The notes beneath the pieces are model-generated. The model ran no database searches. It had not been told where the DNA came from and worked only from the letters and a program-made list of their open reading frames with translations. From Verrucomicrobiia bacterium (lineage in GTDB: Bacteria > Verrucomicrobiota > Verrucomicrobiia > Palsa-1439), in the NCBI GenBank assembly GCA_022072455.1, contig JAJVHY010000021.1, positions 62,001-126,000 of the forward strand: a DNA stretch of 64,000 nucleotides, read 5' to 3'. Shown in pieces: positions 27,074 to 35,480 of this stretch. Positions within the stretch are counted from its first letter, which is position 1. Every line of letters starts with the position of its first letter. The translations under genes and the position numbers were made by a program.

Positions 27074-27981
27074 GAAGCTACGCCGTCATCGGTGCCGGGG
27101 CGCTGGGCGGTTTTTACGGGGCGCGGTTGCAGCAGGCCGGCTGTGAGGTTCATTTTCTGCTGCACTCTGATTACGACCACGTCCGGCAGCATGGGTGGGT
27201 CATCGAATCGAAGGACGGCGATTTCACGCTGCCCAAGGTGAATGTGTACCGGAGCGCGCGGGACTTGCCGGCTTGCGATGTCGTGATTGTCGCGTTGAAA
27301 GCCACGCAGAATCATTTGTTGCCGGAATTGTTGCCGGCGCGCGGGGCGGTGTTGTTGCTGCAAAACGGGCTGGGCGGCGAGGAGTTGATCGCCGGGATCG
27401 TGGGGCCAGACCGGGTGCTGGGCGGGTTGTGTTTTCTGTGCTCCAACAAAGTCAGGCCGGGGCATATCCGGCATCTGGATTATGGGTTGGTGTCGCTCGG
27501 CGAGTTTGCGCAGCGCGGCGTGAGTGACCGGCTGCGCGGGATTGCCGCGGATTTGAATCAGGCCGGCATCAAGACGCAGTTGCTCGATGATTTGCGGGTG
27601 GCGCGATGGAACAAGCTGGTTTGGAACATCCCGTACAACGGCCTCTCGGTCATTCTCAATGCCAACACGGACGTGTTGATGGCGCAGCCCGACTCGCGCC
27701 GGCTGGTCGAGTTGATCTTGCGCGAGGTTGTGGCTGACGCCCAAGCCTGTGGAGTACCGGTGGAGGATGCGATTGTCCCGAAGATGTTGGAGTACACCGA
27801 CAAAATGACGCCGTACCGGACGAGCATGAAGATTGATTTCGACGCCGGCCGGCCGATGGAGGTGGAAGCAATTTTCGGGAACCCGCTCCGCGCCGCGCAA
27901 GCCGCCGGAGTGCCGTCGCCACTGCTGGAAACACTCTATCGGCAGTTGGCGTTTCTTAATCGCCGGACTGCCAGCGCTTGA
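27070..27981 (+). CDS. 2-dehydropantoate 2-reductase family protein
   Basis: A 303-residue NAD(P)H-dependent reductase of the PanE/ApbA family. The N-terminal nucleotide-binding GAGALGGFYGARL, the VIVALKATQ segment and the C-terminal catalytic lysine region WNKLVWNIPYNGLSV are present. PanE makes pantoate for coenzyme A, but the family is broad. Being last in a fucose-type operon, this member may reduce a sugar-derived 2-keto acid instead. The start is the ATG overlapping the GH95 stop; the much longer open frame is an artefact. The 3' end overlaps convergent ubiX by 26 bp. Confidence 0.8.
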   Translation: MRSYAVIGAGALGGFYGARLQQAGCEVHFLLHSDYDHVRQHGWVIESKDGDFTLPKVNVYRSARDLPACDVVIVALKATQNHLLPELLPARGAVLLLQNGLGGEELIAGIVGPDRVLGGLCFLCSNKVRPGHIRHLDYGLVSLGEFAQRGVSDRLRGIAADLNQAGIKTQLLDDLRVARWNKLVWNIPYNGLSVILNANTDVLMAQPDSRRLVELILREVVADAQACGVPVEDAIVPKMLEYTDKMTPYRTSMKIDFDAGRPMEVEAIFGNPLRAAQAAGVPSPLLETLYRQLAFLNRRTASA

Positions 27982-28507
27982 CCAAGCGGTGTTCGATGCC
28001 GAGGTGGTCGAGAATGCGGGCGACAATCGTATCCACCAAATCCGTGATGGTAGCCGGCTGGTTGTAGAACGCCGGATTGGCCGGGATGATGGTCGCGCCG
28101 GCTTCGGTCAACGTCACCAAGTTGCGCAGATGGATGAGATTAAACGGTGACTCACGCGGGACGATGATGAGTTTGCGGCGTTCCTTGAGAAACACGTCCG
28201 CCGCCCGTGCAATCGTGCTGTCAGAACAACCGCTGGCGATGCGGCCAACAGTGCCCATGGAAGCCGGCACGATCACCATCGCATCGAGTTTCGCTGAGCC
28301 GCTGACGAACGGGACGAACATTGAGCCATTTTCCTCGTAACATTTCACGCCGGCCGGCACCTTCAGTCCGCCCGGCAATTCCAACGCCACGACTTCGCCG
28401 GCATGTTTGGTGGCGATGAAATGCACCTCGTGACCGGTTAGGTTATCCAGTAAGCGTTGCGCATAAATCGCGCCGCTGGCACCTGTCATGGCGATGACAA
28501 TCTTCAT
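27956..28507 (-). CDS. ubiX: Flavin prenyltransferase, UbiX family
   Basis: Makes prenylated FMN, the cofactor of UbiD-type decarboxylases; in futalosine organisms it supports a late decarboxylation. The 183-residue protein has [14 protein letters not shown] at the N-terminus, [16 protein letters not shown], and the [20 protein letters not shown] segment, all typical. Its ATG overlaps the hemL stop (ATGA). No ubiD homologue is in this window. It probably works with the mqn genes at 11-15 kb. Confidence 0.92.
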   Translation of the reverse strand: MKIVIAMTGASGAIYAQRLLDNLTGHEVHFIATKHAGEVVALELPGGLKVPAGVKCYEENGSMFVPFVSGSAKLDAMVIVPASMGTVGRIASGCSDSTIARAADVFLKERRKLIIVPRESPFNLIHLRNLVTLTEAGATIIPANPAFYNQPATITDLVDTIVARILDHLGIEHRLVKRWQSGD

Positions 28508-29778
28508 AGCTGTTTGAACGCCTCGGACGCGGCGTGAATGGTTTTCTCGATGTCCTCGCTGGTGTGCGCCAGCGACATGAAGCCAACCTCGAACTGCGAT
28601 GGCGCGAGATACACGCCCCGCTCCAGCATCGCGTGGAAGAATTTGCCGTAGCGTTTCGTGTCGCTGCGCTTGGCCGAGGCATAATCCACCACCGGCTGGT
28701 CGGTGAAAAACGTGCAGAATTTCGAGCCGATCCGCGTTTGATAAACCGGCACGTTCGCCATGGCAGCGGCACCGCGCAGGCCGTCACAGAGTTGCGTCGT
28801 GAGCACGTCGAGTTTGTGATAGTTGCCGGGCTTGAAGAGTTCTTCCAAGGTCGCGATGCCGGCGGCCATGGCAAGTGGATTGCCGGAGAGCGTGCCGGCT
28901 TGGTAGACGGGGCCGGTCGGCGCGAGACAATCCATGATCTCGGCCCGACCACCAAACGCCCCCACCGGCAAGCCGCCGCCGATGATTTTGCCGAGGGTCG
29001 TGAGGTCGGCTTTGAGCCGGTAAAGCTCTTGCGCGCCACCTTTCGCGACGCGGAAGCCGCACATGACCTCGTCCAGGATCAGCAACGCGCCGCTGTCGCG
29101 GGTGACTTGCCGGAGAGCTTGGAGGAATTCTGGCGTTAGCGGAATCAAGCCCATGTTCCCCGGGACGGGTTCGATGATGACGCAGGCGATTTCGTCCCAC
29201 TTCACGCGCTGCAAGCCGGCCACGTCGTTCAAGGTCAACGTCAGCGTGTTGCGAGCGAAATCGGCCGGTACACCCGCGCTGTCGGGCACGTCGAACGTGG
29301 CGCCACCACTGCCGGCTTTGACCAATAGCGAATCGGCGTGGCCGTGATAACAGCCGTCGAATTTCACGATCTTGTCGCGCTTCGTGAACCCACGCGCCAG
29401 GCGGATGGCCGACATCGTGGCTTCGGTGCCGGAGTTGACGAAGCGGAGTTTCTCGATGGAGGGATAAGCTTCGACGACGAGTTGCGCCAAGCGGATTTCA
29501 CGCGGATTGGGCGTGCCGAAACTCGTGCCTTCGCGGGCGGCTTCCTGCACGGCGCGGACGACTTTCGGGTGTGCGTGACCGAGGATGGCCGGCCCCCAGG
29601 TGCCGACGTAATCGATGTACTCGTTGCCATCCACGTCCCAGAGTTTGGCGCCGGACGCGCGTTGCGTGAAGAACGGGGTACCGCCGACGCCGCGGAAGGC
29701 ACGCACCGGCGAATTCACGCCGCCGGGAAAGAGTTGGGAGGCTTCCTGCCAGAGTTTGTCAGAGTAGTCGCGTTTCAT
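28504..29778 (-). CDS. hemL: Glutamate-1-semialdehyde 2,1-aminomutase
   Basis: A PLP-dependent enzyme that converts glutamate-1-semialdehyde to 5-aminolevulinate for tetrapyrroles (C5 pathway). The 424-residue product is of standard length. It has [12 protein letters not shown] near the start, [34 protein letters not shown], and the PLP lysine in [18 protein letters not shown] (near residue 264). A good promoter lies at 29827-29799, and it forms a two-gene operon with ubiX. Confidence 0.96.
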   Translation of the reverse strand: MKRDYSDKLWQEASQLFPGGVNSPVRAFRGVGGTPFFTQRASGAKLWDVDGNEYIDYVGTWGPAILGHAHPKVVRAVQEAAREGTSFGTPNPREIRLAQLVVEAYPSIEKLRFVNSGTEATMSAIRLARGFTKRDKIVKFDGCYHGHADSLLVKAGSGGATFDVPDSAGVPADFARNTLTLTLNDVAGLQRVKWDEIACVIIEPVPGNMGLIPLTPEFLQALRQVTRDSGALLILDEVMCGFRVAKGGAQELYRLKADLTTLGKIIGGGLPVGAFGGRAEIMDCLAPTGPVYQAGTLSGNPLAMAAGIATLEELFKPGNYHKLDVLTTQLCDGLRGAAAMANVPVYQTRIGSKFCTFFTDQPVVDYASAKRSDTKRYGKFFHAMLERGVYLAPSQFEVGFMSLAHTSEDIEKTIHAASEAFKQL

Positions 29779-29798
29779 GGTGTTAGGAATCCGTGGCA

Positions 29799-29827
29799 GT
29801 TTTAGCCGCGCGCACGCTGGAGGTCAA
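29799..29827 (-). promoter_or_regulatory. Sigma70-like promoter of hemL-ubiX
   Basis: On the minus strand, TTGACC (29827-29822) and TAAAAC (29804-29799) are separated by 17 bp, about 20 bases before the hemL ATG. The implied 5' leader is very short. Confidence 0.55.
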
Positions 29828-29893
29828 ACGCTGCATTGTCGACGGTCCCTTGCGCTTCCAAGAAATCGGCCTAGGTTTCAATGGAGGTATCTG

Positions 29894-30259
29894 ATGAAAG
29901 TTGTGCGAAATGTTTATCTGACCTATGTGGTCGTGGTTGCGCTCGCGCACTTGTTCCTGACTCTGTCGCCGTGGACGGCACCGGTGTTTGCCGGGACGGT
30001 GACTTGGTTTGTGCCCCTGCTCGCGGCGTGGTTATTGGCGGCGGTGCTCGAGTTGGTTCTCAGCCTGTTTGATAGCCTGCCGCTGTCGTTTGCGGCCGAA
30101 GCCGTGATGGGGCTGATCAGTCTGGCGATCTTGAGCACTCTCACCGCCGGCGTAGCGTATGTCCTGTTCGCGACGCTGGTGCCGACGTTGGTGGTTCTCA
30201 AGGCCTCGGAACAATTCGCCGGCGTGGATACCCATTTCCATCACGCGCCGACAGCGTGA
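29894..30259 (+). CDS. Small polytopic membrane protein
   Basis: A 121-residue protein with about four hydrophobic helices (TYVVVVALAHLFLTL, TWFVPLLAAWLLAAVL, AVMGLISLAILSTL, VAYVLFATLVPTLVVL) and a short soluble end. GGAGG lies about 8 bases before the ATG at 29894. No family recognised. The 3' end overlaps the end of the convergent gene by 19 bp. Confidence 0.6.
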   Translation: MKVVRNVYLTYVVVVALAHLFLTLSPWTAPVFAGTVTWFVPLLAAWLLAAVLELVLSLFDSLPLSFAAEAVMGLISLAILSTLTAGVAYVLFATLVPTLVVLKASEQFAGVDTHFHHAPTA

Positions 30260-30708
30260 GATGGCGGGAGTTTTGATTGGAGGAAGTGCGCCAGCGCCTC
30301 GGCGTCATCGGTGCCGATGCGGATGAGTTTGCCGCCAAGCCGGATCTCGACGCAATCGAAGCCCCACAAGTTGTACGTCCAACCACGCCCCGGCGACCAG
30401 TGAATTCCCCATCCATCCAGAAACGTCGAGCGGGCACGCTTGACGTCGGTCATCGCCGCGTAGGAAACCCGCTTCGAAAACACCGGCACTGGCCCGTACC
30501 GGATGGCGAGGTGGGTGCGCTCGTCTTGGACGGTCAACGTTTTGAAACAATACGCCAGAGCCACGAGAATGAGGGCAACCACAGTGAAGACCCGACCGAC
30601 CGGCGTCACGCCGGTTAGTCCGGAGCCAATCAGCGCTAACACGAGCGCCATGACGAGAAGAAGCCGGTACAGTGGCGCGTGTTGGGTGTGTTGATACGGG
30701 ACGTTCAC
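30241..30708 (-). CDS. Membrane-anchored PH-like domain protein
   Basis: A 155-residue protein with two N-terminal membrane helices (LLLVMALVLALIGSGL and FTVVALILVALAYCF). A soluble domain follows with strands such as LTVQDERTHLAIRYGPVPVF and WGFDCVEIRLGGKLIRIGT, resembling bacterial PH (YdbT/PF03703-like) domains. The GTG at 30708 overlaps the stop of the cytosine deaminase gene (GTGA), which sets the start. Function unknown; the fold assignment is by pattern only. Confidence 0.55.
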   Translation of the reverse strand: MNVPYQHTQHAPLYRLLLVMALVLALIGSGLTGVTPVGRVFTVVALILVALAYCFKTLTVQDERTHLAIRYGPVPVFSKRVSYAAMTDVKRARSTFLDGWGIHWSPGRGWTYNLWGFDCVEIRLGGKLIRIGTDDAEALAHFLQSKLPPSHAVGA

Positions 30709-31142
30709 AGTTCGCCGATGTCTTCGTTCCAAAGGTGCGGCTGCTTGGCGATGAAGTCACGCATCATCTCGACGCATTCCGGCAAATTGAGATCAATGAC
30801 TTCGATGCCGTGGGCGCGCATGAACTCGGGGCCGCCGGGGAACGTCTGGGATTCGCCCACGATCACTTTCGGTATGGCGAATTGCACGGCGGCGCCGGAG
30901 CAGAGATAACACGGCATGAGCGTGGAGTAGAGAATGGTGTCTTTGTAGCTGCCGAGGCGGCCGGCATTTCGCAAGCAATCAATCTCCGCGTGGGTGATCG
31001 GGTCGCCGTCCTGAACGCGCCGGTTATGGCCGCGCCCGACGATCTGGCCGGCTTTGACGAGGACGGAACCGATAGGGATGCCGCCTTCGCGGAGTCCGAG
31101 CCGGGCTTCCTCGATGGCGGCTTGCATGAATGGGTCAGTCAT
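30705..31142 (-). CDS. Cytosine deaminase, fungal FCY1-like type
   Basis: A 145-residue zinc-dependent deaminase likely to convert cytosine to uracil for pyrimidine salvage. The zinc motifs are HAEIDC (His plus the proton-shuttling Glu) and PCYLCSGA. The whole C-terminus, GPEFMRAHGIEVIDLNLPEC followed by MMRDFI and LWNEDIGEL, parallels yeast FCY1, including the terminal EDIGE, rather than the large metal-dependent bacterial CodA. The start codon lies just after a palindromic repeat, and it is coupled to the downstream PH-like gene. Confidence 0.82.
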   Translation of the reverse strand: MTDPFMQAAIEEARLGLREGGIPIGSVLVKAGQIVGRGHNRRVQDGDPITHAEIDCLRNAGRLGSYKDTILYSTLMPCYLCSGAAVQFAIPKVIVGESQTFPGGPEFMRAHGIEVIDLNLPECVEMMRDFIAKQPHLWNEDIGEL

Positions 31143-31152
31143 TATTCCTTTT

Positions 31153-31213
31153 TGTAGCCGAAGCGTGAGCTTCGGTCCGAGGCTTACGCCTCGGCTACAG
31201 GCTTGCGGCTACA
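31153..31213. repeat. REP-like palindromic element between radC and the deaminase gene
   Basis: Outer arms TGTAGCCGA (31153-31161) and TCGGCTACA (31191-31199) enclose two perfect 7-bp stems, CCGAAGC/GCTTCGG and CCGAGGC/GCCTCGG, each with a four-base loop. A further GGCTACA copy at 31207-31213 supplies the TAG stop codon of radC on the minus strand. It resembles the element at 2722-2791 in layout but not in sequence. Confidence 0.75.
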
Positions 31214-31895
31214 TCAATCCCAATTCCTTCAAGCTGACGTAATCGCGCTCGCGTCCATAGCCGATGATGACATGATCATGGACGCTGATGTTCAGCAACT
31301 CGCCGGCTTTGACCAACCGCTTCGTGATGGCGATATCCTCACTGCTCGGCGTCGGATCACCGCTGGGGTGATTGTGCGCGAGAATGATGGAAGTGGCCGA
31401 ATGCGTGATCGCTTGTTTGAAGACTTCGCGCGGTTCGACCAGGCTGGCGTTGACGGTCCCAACCGTGACCTGACAGATGCGGATGAGCCGGTTCTTTGTG
31501 TCGAGCAAAAGCACACGGAAGACTTCCCGGTCTTCGGACCGGAATTCCTCGCGCACACAGGCGGCGGCTTGGGCGGGATCATTGATTGGTTCGCGGTGGA
31601 TGGTTTCTTCGGTCATGCGTCGGGCCAACTCAAAGGCGGCTTTTAACTGGATCGCCTTGATGCGGCCGACACCCTTTTTACTCGCAAGCTCGGCTTGCTC
31701 CAGTTTGGCGAGGGCGTTCAGCGAATGACTGTTATCTGCGAGCATTTCGGCGGCAAGCGCGATGGCGGATTTACCCTTCATCCCGGTCCGCAGGAGGATC
31801 GCGATGAGTTCCTCGGTTTTCAGCTTGGCCGCGCCGTGTTTCCAGAGTCGTTCGCGCGGACGCTCGTCTTCGGGCATCTCGTAAATCAAATTCAT
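31209..31895 (-). CDS. radC: RadC-family (JAB/MPN) protein
   Basis: A 228-residue RadC homologue. The N-terminal helix-hairpin-helix-like part (LKTEELIAILLRTG, KGVGRIKAIQLKAAFEL) is followed by a JAB/MPN metal-binding domain with HNHPSGDPTPSSED, the H-x-H-x7-D zinc site, and EVFRVLLLDTKNRL. Despite the old name, a direct repair role is doubtful in this family. The ATG and the upstream amidase stop overlap (ATGA). The stop codon is contributed by a repeat element, so the last residues (KELGLM) could be slightly changed from the ancestral end. Confidence 0.9.
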   Translation of the reverse strand: MNLIYEMPEDERPRERLWKHGAAKLKTEELIAILLRTGMKGKSAIALAAEMLADNSHSLNALAKLEQAELASKKGVGRIKAIQLKAAFELARRMTEETIHREPINDPAQAAACVREEFRSEDREVFRVLLLDTKNRLIRICQVTVGTVNASLVEPREVFKQAITHSATSIILAHNHPSGDPTPSSEDIAITKRLVKAGELLNISVHDHVIIGYGRERDYVSLKELGLM

Positions 31896-32413
31896 TTTTG
31901 CTTCAATCGCTTGTGCAACTCATCCCAAGGGAATTCCTTGCCGGGGCATTCGCTGAATTCGCCGATGACTTCGCCGTGACCGAGCACGTTGTCGGCGGGG
32001 ATTTTGAATTGGTGTTGCAGGCCGCGAATCAAGAGGACGAGCGCGTCGAGTTGTTTCGCCGTGGGCTGGTCGTCGGTGAAGTTGCCGACGAGGCAGATGC
32101 CGATGCCGCGGTCGTTGATGTGGCCTTGCCGGCAGTGGCCGCCATGCATCTGGTTGACCCACCGGTCGCCAACTTCGATGTGGCCATCGGGCCGGTCGGC
32201 GGTGCCGTTGTTGATGACGAAATGATAGGCCAAGCCGTTGATCATGCCGCGGGCGCGATGGCCGGCGTCGAATTCTTCCGCGTTACCGGTGCGGGTGGCG
32301 CTGTGGTGGATGATGATGTATTGCCATTGCCGGGGCGGCGCCGTCGCGGCGTGAAGAAGCGACATTCCGGTCGCGACCAGCAGGACGAGGAAACTATTCT
32401 TCTTCCACCACAT
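31892..32413 (-). CDS. Exported N-acetylmuramoyl-L-alanine amidase (Amidase_2/PGRP)
   Basis: A 173-residue peptidoglycan amidase with an N-terminal signal peptide (FLVLLVATGMSLLHAATA). The zinc fold is shown by IIIHHSATRTG (first His), the Y in LAYHFVI, and VLGHGEV with a downstream SECPGKEFPW (His and Cys ligands). It would cleave the lactyl-peptide bond in the periplasm during wall recycling or remodelling. The first 20 bp overlap the end of hflX, so it is co-transcribed with miaA-hflX. Confidence 0.88.
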   Translation of the reverse strand: MWWKKNSFLVLLVATGMSLLHAATAPPRQWQYIIIHHSATRTGNAEEFDAGHRARGMINGLAYHFVINNGTADRPDGHIEVGDRWVNQMHGGHCRQGHINDRGIGICLVGNFTDDQPTAKQLDALVLLIRGLQHQFKIPADNVLGHGEVIGEFSECPGKEFPWDELHKRLKQK

Positions 32414-33677
32414 AGGGTTTTAATTCGCCGGCCAGGACTTTGGGGATTTGGGCGCGGAGGATGACCTGTGCGCCGTCGTGTTCGCGGGCGGTCACGTAGC
32501 CGGAGCGGTAGACCAACGCAATCGTCGGGGCTTTGTCCGCCGGGATGGATAAGGTGACATCCACGCGCCGGGCGCGAAGTTGGTTGCCGATTTCATCCTG
32601 CAACTGGTCGAGATTGGTGCCGTGGCGGGCGGAAATGGGCACGCTGTGGGGAAACTCGCGCTGGAATTTTTCGAGGATGGATTGATCGTCGCCGAGCCGG
32701 TCGATCTTGTTGAGGGCGACGATGGTCGGTTTGCCGACGCACTCGATTTCTTCAAGGACGACACCGACGGCCTTGATTTGTTCGTGGGCTTGCGGGTGGC
32801 TCACGTCCACAACGTGCAGGAGGAGGTCGGCTTCGGCGGTTTCTTCGAGTGTGGCTTTGAAGGATTCGACGAGATGATGCGGAAGTTTGCGGAGAAAGCC
32901 GACGGTGTCGCTCAGTAAAATATTTTGATTGTTGGGCAACCGGAATTTGCGGGTGGTCGGGTCGAGCGTCGCGAAGAGTTTGTCTTCGGCCAAAACGCCG
33001 GCATTGGTGAGCTTGTTCATGAGCGTGCTCTTGCCGGAGTTGGTGTAGCCGATGATTGAGACCGACGGCCAGTGGAGCTTGGAGCGGCCGCTGCGTTCGA
33101 TGCGCCGATTTTTGCGGACTTCTTCGAGTTGGTCCTGCAGACGCTTGATCTTTTCCTGAACGCGCCGCCGGTCGACTTCGAGCTGCGTTTCGCCGGGGCC
33201 GCGGCAGCCCATGCCGCCGCGTTGGCGGGAAAGGTGCGTCCAGAGGCCGGTGAGGCGCGGGAGCATGTATTCGAGTTGGGCGAGTTCGACCTGGAGTTTG
33301 CCTTCGCGCGTCCGGGCGCGTTGGGCAAAGATGTCGAGGATCAATTCCGTCCGGTCAATGACCTTCACATCCTTGCCGAAGATGTCCATCAGGTTGCGGC
33401 CCTGGGCGGGAGTGAGGTCGTCGTCGAAAATGACGGTGTTGGCGCCGGTTGCGGCGCATTGGGCGGCGATCTCGGCGGCCTTGCCGGTACCGACGAATGT
33501 GGGCGCGCTCGGCGTGTCGCGGCGCTGGGTGACAGAGTCGAGAACGGTGGCACCGGCGGACTCGGCGAGTTCGCGGAGTTCTTCGAGGGAATCTTCGATA
33601 GCCCAGCGGTCGTAGCCCGGCCGTTCTAATCCAATGAGCAGGGCGTGCTCGGGCGGCGGCGCCTGCGTGTCGTACAT
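32394..33677 (-). CDS. hflX: GTPase HflX
   Basis: A ribosome-associated GTPase that splits or rescues stalled 70S ribosomes. The N-terminal nucleotide-binding subdomain (TFVGTGKAAEIA, VIFDDDLTPAQGRNL) is followed by GGMGCRGPGETQLE, the HflX hallmark. The G domain then has GYTNSGKST (G1), DTVGFLRKLPHHLVESF (G3) and NKIDRL (G4). The ATG at 33677 is two bases after the miaA stop and gives the canonical N-terminus; the open frame continues upstream into miaA. Operon miaA-hflX is the same pairing as in many bacteria. Confidence 0.95.
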   Translation of the reverse strand: MYDTQAPPPEHALLIGLERPGYDRWAIEDSLEELRELAESAGATVLDSVTQRRDTPSAPTFVGTGKAAEIAAQCAATGANTVIFDDDLTPAQGRNLMDIFGKDVKVIDRTELILDIFAQRARTREGKLQVELAQLEYMLPRLTGLWTHLSRQRGGMGCRGPGETQLEVDRRRVQEKIKRLQDQLEEVRKNRRIERSGRSKLHWPSVSIIGYTNSGKSTLMNKLTNAGVLAEDKLFATLDPTTRKFRLPNNQNILLSDTVGFLRKLPHHLVESFKATLEETAEADLLLHVVDVSHPQAHEQIKAVGVVLEEIECVGKPTIVALNKIDRLGDDQSILEKFQREFPHSVPISARHGTNLDQLQDEIGNQLRARRVDVTLSIPADKAPTIALVYRSGYVTAREHDGAQVILRAQIPKVLAGELKPYVVEEE

Positions 33678-33679
33678 CT

Positions 33680-34522
33680 TCAGTGCGATGGCAGTTTCTC
33701 CAAAATTTTTGCAGCGGTCGCGGCGGGCGCTTCGTCCACTGCGACCGTGAGCCACTGTAGTCCCGGCTCGCGGCGAAACCAAGTCATTTGTCGTTTGGCG
33801 AGTTGCCGGGTGCGGATTTTGATGAGGGCGACGGCTTCCGGCAAGGAGAGCTTCCCGCGCAGGTGGGCGACGAGTTCCCGGTAGCCGGCGGCTTGCATGG
33901 CGACGGGGTTTTGTTCGATCCCCTTCGCCATCAATTGCCGGACTTCATCGAGCCAACCGGCACGCATTTGTTCTTCGATGCGTTGCTCGATGCGCTGGAT
34001 GAGGTCTTGCCGGTCCCGGTGGAGGCCGAAGATCAAGCCGCCGGAACTGGTCTGGGTCTGGAAATCCCGGATGGACTTACCGGTGGTGTGGAAGACTTCG
34101 AGCGCGCGGACGAGACGGCGCGGGTTGTGCCGGTCAATTGTCGCGGCGGCTTTGGGATCGAGGCGTTCGAGTTCCGCAAACAGCGCGGCCGCCGGCAATG
34201 CTTCGAGCCGAGTGCGAAGTGCGGTGTCGCGCACCGGGCCGTCAAAGATTCCTTGCCGGAGGGCGCGGATGTAGAGGCCGGTGCCGCCGCAAACGACGGC
34301 GCCGGGAAGCAACGGCGTGGCGAGCTCGACGAAGCGTTTGACGTCGAAGGCTTCTGTGATGTCGCAGATGTCCACGAGTTGGGCGGCTTTGTCTTTGGCG
34401 GTGCCGATGTCCATACCGCGGTAGACTTGCATGGAGTCGGCAGAGATGACCGGCCGGCCGAGCGCGTGGGCGACGGCGGTTTTGCCGGAGGCAGTGGGGC
34501 CGACGAGGAACACCGGGGTCAT
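33680..34522 (-). CDS. miaA: tRNA dimethylallyltransferase
   Basis: Transfers a dimethylallyl group to A37 of tRNAs reading UNN codons. The P-loop GPTASGKT is at residue 8, followed by ISADSMQVYRGMDIGTAK, GGTGLYIRAL and MTWFRREPGLQWL, all diagnostic. The 280-residue length is slightly below the average of 300. It is the first gene of the miaA-hflX-amidase-radC block and lies divergent from the response regulator with 61 bp between start codons. Confidence 0.95.
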   Translation of the reverse strand: MTPVFLVGPTASGKTAVAHALGRPVISADSMQVYRGMDIGTAKDKAAQLVDICDITEAFDVKRFVELATPLLPGAVVCGGTGLYIRALRQGIFDGPVRDTALRTRLEALPAAALFAELERLDPKAAATIDRHNPRRLVRALEVFHTTGKSIRDFQTQTSSGGLIFGLHRDRQDLIQRIEQRIEEQMRAGWLDEVRQLMAKGIEQNPVAMQAAGYRELVAHLRGKLSLPEAVALIKIRTRQLAKRQMTWFRREPGLQWLTVAVDEAPAATAAKILEKLPSH

Positions 34523-34583
34523 GGCGGCGACGATAGTGAAAAGAGCTTTTCCCGGCGAGGGGAATCAGTTAGTGTCCGCGCTC

Positions 34584-35042
34584 ATGAGTGAGGCCAAGCC
34601 GACGAAGATTCTCGTGGTCGATGATGAACCGTCCATCCGGGAGTTTCTCCATCAGATCCTGACCGACGAAGGGCATACAGTATTCACCGCCAGTGACGGC
34701 CGGGAGGCGTTGCTGATGGCGGTGAAAGAGCAGCCCGATCTGATCTTGCTCGATATCGCGATGCCGAACATGGACGGAATGGAGACGTGCCGGCAGTTGC
34801 GGGAACGACCGACGACGCGGCACATCCGTATCATCATGTTGACGGCGTACGATTCGCGGGACCGGCTTGAAGAAAGTATCGTGGCGGGCGCGGATGATTT
34901 TCTGGGCAAGCCGGTCAATCTCGCGGAATTGCAGGTGCGGGTGGGTTCGATGTTGAAGGTGAAGGATATGCAGGACGAAGTTGACCGGCTCGAAGCGTAC
35001 ATCAAATCCATGAACGAGCTGCGGGAGCAGGCGAAGCACTGA
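34584..35042 (+). CDS. Single-domain response regulator (CheY-like receiver)
   Basis: A 152-residue protein with a complete receiver domain: acidic pair VDDEPS, phospho-acceptor Asp in LILLDIAMPNMDG (near residue 57), T in MLTAYD, and K in LGKPVNL. About 30 residues of coiled coil follow (MQDEVDRLEAYIKSMNELREQ). There is no DNA-binding or enzymatic output domain and no neighbouring histidine kinase. It probably works by protein-protein contact or as a phosphorelay intermediate. Confidence 0.9.
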   Translation: MSEAKPTKILVVDDEPSIREFLHQILTDEGHTVFTASDGREALLMAVKEQPDLILLDIAMPNMDGMETCRQLRERPTTRHIRIIMLTAYDSRDRLEESIVAGADDFLGKPVNLAELQVRVGSMLKVKDMQDEVDRLEAYIKSMNELREQAKH

Positions 35043-35045
35043 CGG

Positions 35046-35324
35046 CTACTTGCCGGTGGGCACCCAGAGGGCGGTTAGCTTGCGTTCCCAGTTGTCGAGT
35101 TGATACTTCACGTCTCGGACGCCACCCAATTTCCGAATGCGCTGATCCATCTCGCGGAGAACCGTGTCGGACAAATCCTGATGGGAGGCGGTCATGCGTT
35201 GGATGGTCCCGACCAAATAGACCACACCCCCGGTCGTGCGGACTTGCACGCGGGTGATGTCCACCCAGCAACTCGTGAGAATCCGGCGCACTGCGACATT
35301 CGTCAGTTTGTCTTCGACCGACAT
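35046..35324 (-). CDS. Small BON-like domain protein
   Basis: A 92-residue protein with NVAVRRILTSCWVDI, VRTTGGVVYLVGTIQ and a final helix-strand unit (MDQRIRKLGGVRDVKYQLDNW). This alternation of helix, two strands, helix and strand, plus the V.L.G motif, resembles a single BON domain, usually a membrane- or ligand-associated module. There is no signal peptide. It is convergent with the response regulator, 3 bp apart. Confidence 0.5.
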   Translation of the reverse strand: MSVEDKLTNVAVRRILTSCWVDITRVQVRTTGGVVYLVGTIQRMTASHQDLSDTVLREMDQRIRKLGGVRDVKYQLDNWERKLTALWVPTGK

Positions 35325-35411
35325 GGTGGCGGAATGTAGCGATGCGCTGAGCCTGATGCAAGCCCTGACGAATGCCGGTCGATTGTTGCGAGTTCGTCAC
35401 AGTCTTTGAGC

Positions 35412-35440
35412 TTGGCACGATCGGGGTAACGTGCTATGAA
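35412..35440 (+). promoter_or_regulatory. Sigma70-like promoter of the secreted-protein cluster
   Basis: TTGGCA (35412-35417) and TATGAA (35435-35440) are separated by 17 bp, 40 bases before the ATG at 35481. It probably drives the run of secreted proteins from 35481 to 43151. Confidence 0.6.
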
Positions 35441-35480
35441 GCCATAGCAGTGGGTCGCGGGTTATCTACTTTGGAGAAAC

